NCBI RefSeq assembly: GCF_003987255.1
Contig: NZ_PIQC01000010.1
Location: forward strand, 1-64,000
Origin: Idiomarina ramblicola
GTDB taxonomy: Bacteria; Pseudomonadota; Gammaproteobacteria; Enterobacterales; Alteromonadaceae
Direction: 5' to 3'
DNA: 64,000 nucleotides
The position numbers were made by a program, and so were the translations under genes. Every line of letters starts with the position of its first letter. Positions within the stretch are counted from its first letter, which is position 1. This document shows, one piece after another, positions 63,072 to 64,000 of the stretch. The notes beneath the pieces were generated by a model. It had not been told where the DNA came from, made no database searches, and was given only the letters and a program-made list of their open reading frames with translations.

Positions 63072-63467
63072 ATGAAACAATCACTGGCTGAACAACTGTA
63101 TTTATCGTATCACTTCGAGTTTGAGCATAATGGCCACACGGTTACCGCAAAGGCTTCCAGCCTTACAGGTAAAGAAGAGATTCTGGTCGATGCCGTGTCA
63201 GTATCAAAGAAGCGCAATCTGGGTTTATCCAGCCGCCATGAGTTTGTCGTGGATGGCACTCAATACGAACTGCACTTTAATGTGACTGGTTTTCTCTTCT
63301 GTCGAGTGGAATGCAGCTTAATGGCCGATGGCAACGTCATAGAGACCAAAACGCGTTCAGCGTTCGATAATAAAAAGGTCTTTATACGTAACCTGGTTCT
63401 CTTTTTTCTGGTTGGCATGGCTTTTGGTTATGTCGCTGCGACCATAGCGCTAAAGGTTTTGGGGTAA
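63072..63467 (+). CDS. Small tail-anchored membrane protein, partner of the XRE regulator
   Basis: The start at MKQSLAEQLYLSYHF follows AAAGGA, and the 131-residue product has a soluble beta-rich N-terminal part (~10-100; FEFEHNGHTVTAKASSLTGKEEILVDAVSVSKKRN, HEFVVDGTQYELHFNV) and one C-terminal transmembrane helix (NLVLFFLVGMAFGYVAATIAL). I do not recognise the family. It lies 3 bases before the XRE gene and shares its upstream operator. A role in membrane sensing or in holding the regulator is inferred from linkage only. Confidence 0.7.
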   Translation: MKQSLAEQLYLSYHFEFEHNGHTVTAKASSLTGKEEILVDAVSVSKKRNLGLSSRHEFVVDGTQYELHFNVTGFLFCRVECSLMADGNVIETKTRSAFDNKKVFIRNLVLFFLVGMAFGYVAATIALKVLG

Positions 63468-63470
63468 GCT

Positions 63471-63803
63471 ATGCAAATCGATGCAGCTAAAGTCATAGAC
63501 TTACGAAACAGACGAGGCTGGACTCAACAGCACCTGGCTGACGCCTGCGCTGTCAGTTTACGCACAGTACAGCGCGTAGAGAAAGAAGGTATCGCGTCTC
63601 AGGAAACCGTTGCGGCCTTATGTAGCGTGTATGAAATTGAACGGCAAGTTATCGAGTTGGACACTGTTTCCAGGGCAAACAATAATAATGCCGTAAACCC
63701 CCAACGTCCGCCAAGTTGGTTAGATGCGCTCCCCATGTTAGTCACTCTATTGCTGGGAATGGCTATTGGCATAGGCTTAACACTTTGGTTAACCAGCCGC
63801 TAA
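63471..63803 (+). CDS. Membrane-tethered XRE family regulator
   Basis: This 110-residue protein has a Cro/C1-type helix-turn-helix (~5-60; VIDLRNRRGWTQQHLADACAVSLRTVQRVEKEGIASQETVAALCSVYEI) and, after a polar linker rich in Asn, a C-terminal transmembrane helix (~85-106; LPMLVTLLLGMAIGIGLTLWL). It would hold its DNA-binding domain at the inner membrane facing the cytoplasm. It follows the tail-anchored partner by 3 bases. A bidirectional terminator follows. Its target is probably its own palindromic operator. Confidence 0.88.
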   Translation: MQIDAAKVIDLRNRRGWTQQHLADACAVSLRTVQRVEKEGIASQETVAALCSVYEIERQVIELDTVSRANNNNAVNPQRPPSWLDALPMLVTLLLGMAIGIGLTLWLTSR

Positions 63804-63817
63804 TGAAAAACAGGCAC

Positions 63818-63848
63818 AAAAAAAGGCAACCCGAGGGTTGCCCTTTTA
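63818..63848. terminator. Bidirectional terminator between the XRE gene and csp
   Basis: GGCAACC-CGAG-GGTTGCC forms a 7-bp stem with a GC-rich loop, preceded by a run of A and followed by CTTTT. It serves both the plus-strand XRE unit and the minus-strand cold-shock gene. Confidence 0.88.
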
Positions 63849-63865
63849 GACTTCGAGGCGCGTTA

Positions 63866-64000
63866 TTACAGCGCTACGATGTTTTCAGCCTGAGGACCTT
63901 TAGGGCCTTGAGTTACTGCGAACTCAACGCGCTGGCCTTCAGTTAAGGTTTTGAAACCGTCGCTAGAAATAGCGCTGAAATGTGCGAAAACGTCTGCGCC
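63866..64000 (-). CDS. Cold-shock protein (CspA family), 5' end beyond the window
   Basis: The minus strand encodes the C-terminal 44 residues of a cold-shock domain protein: [10 protein letters not shown] with the RNP2 motif, [30 protein letters not shown]. CspA-family proteins bind single-stranded RNA and DNA and act as RNA chaperones. The first third, including RNP1, lies past the window end. Which paralogue it is cannot be decided. Confidence 0.93.
   Translation of the reverse strand, partial: GADVFAHFSAISSDGFKTLTEGQRVEFAVTQGPKGPQAENIVAL

Noticed and set aside
1-64000. tRNA, rRNA, CRISPR arrays, insertion sequences or prophage genes
   Set aside because: None was recognised: no cloverleaf-like clusters, regularly spaced repeats, transposase or phage structural proteins are visible.

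Overview
The window looks like chromosome from a marine gammaproteobacterium of the Alteromonadales, most like Idiomarina. This is inferred from protein character and gene order; no database search was possible. Three classic gammaproteobacterial gene neighbourhoods are present: yihY-dtd-yiiD; rpmE/priA-argS-ftsN-hslV-hslU with metJ/metL beside it; and mrcA-(pilM-N-O/P-Q)-aroK-aroB-damX-dam. I see no tRNA, rRNA, CRISPR array or insertion sequence.

Layout. 0-4.5 kb holds small envelope and regulatory genes (hemolysin III, an AcrR-like repressor with an Acr-type operator, MgtC, an FMN reductase, a DUF2959 lipoprotein, a Pmp3-like peptide and an SDR). 4.6-6.8 kb is yihY-dtd-yiiD. 6.9-13.6 kb is a complete histidine utilisation locus: hutC-hutU-hutH on the minus strand, hutI divergent behind a HutC-like operator, and hutG translationally coupled to rraA. 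13.8-22.9 kb has a GGDEF/EAL protein and the hslU-hslV-ftsN-argS-priA/rpmE block. 23-27.3 kb has a malic enzyme, metJ and metL, with met boxes between metJ and metL. 27.3-40.6 kb runs from mrcA through a reduced competence/pilus-type operon and aroKB to damX, then a tightly overlapping dam-elaA-rsmJ-peroxiredoxin-flavoprotein string.

40.8-46.5 kb is more accessory. A LysR/glyoxalase pair is followed by an AT-richer block of unknown genes (DUF2971, a polytopic membrane protein, two small proteins) whose gaps carry a recurring 17-nt motif, and then an Lrp/LysE pair. 46.5-50.8 kb is one minus-strand unit: a TonB-dependent receptor, a response regulator and a histidine kinase, preceded by a direct repeat. 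51-55.3 kb has a membrane-anchored amidohydrolase, two AraC-type regulators, an AhpD-like protein and a YrhK-like protein. 55.4-61.3 kb holds a TonB-dependent receptor behind a strong MetJ-type operator, phospholipase A, and a catecholate-siderophore-type receptor with a Fur-like site. 61.3-64 kb has a LysR regulator, an NAD(P)-binding protein, a membrane-tethered XRE regulator with its partner, and the 3' part of a cold-shock gene.

The most interesting points are the apparent MetJ control of a TonB-dependent receptor far from metJ, the PilO/PilP-like fusion in the short secretin operon, the receptor/two-component operon with a helically phased upstream repeat, the membrane-anchored XRE pair with its palindromic operator, and the unknown gene block at 42.3-45.3 kb. 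I found no clear-cut new multi-gene defence or biosynthetic system.
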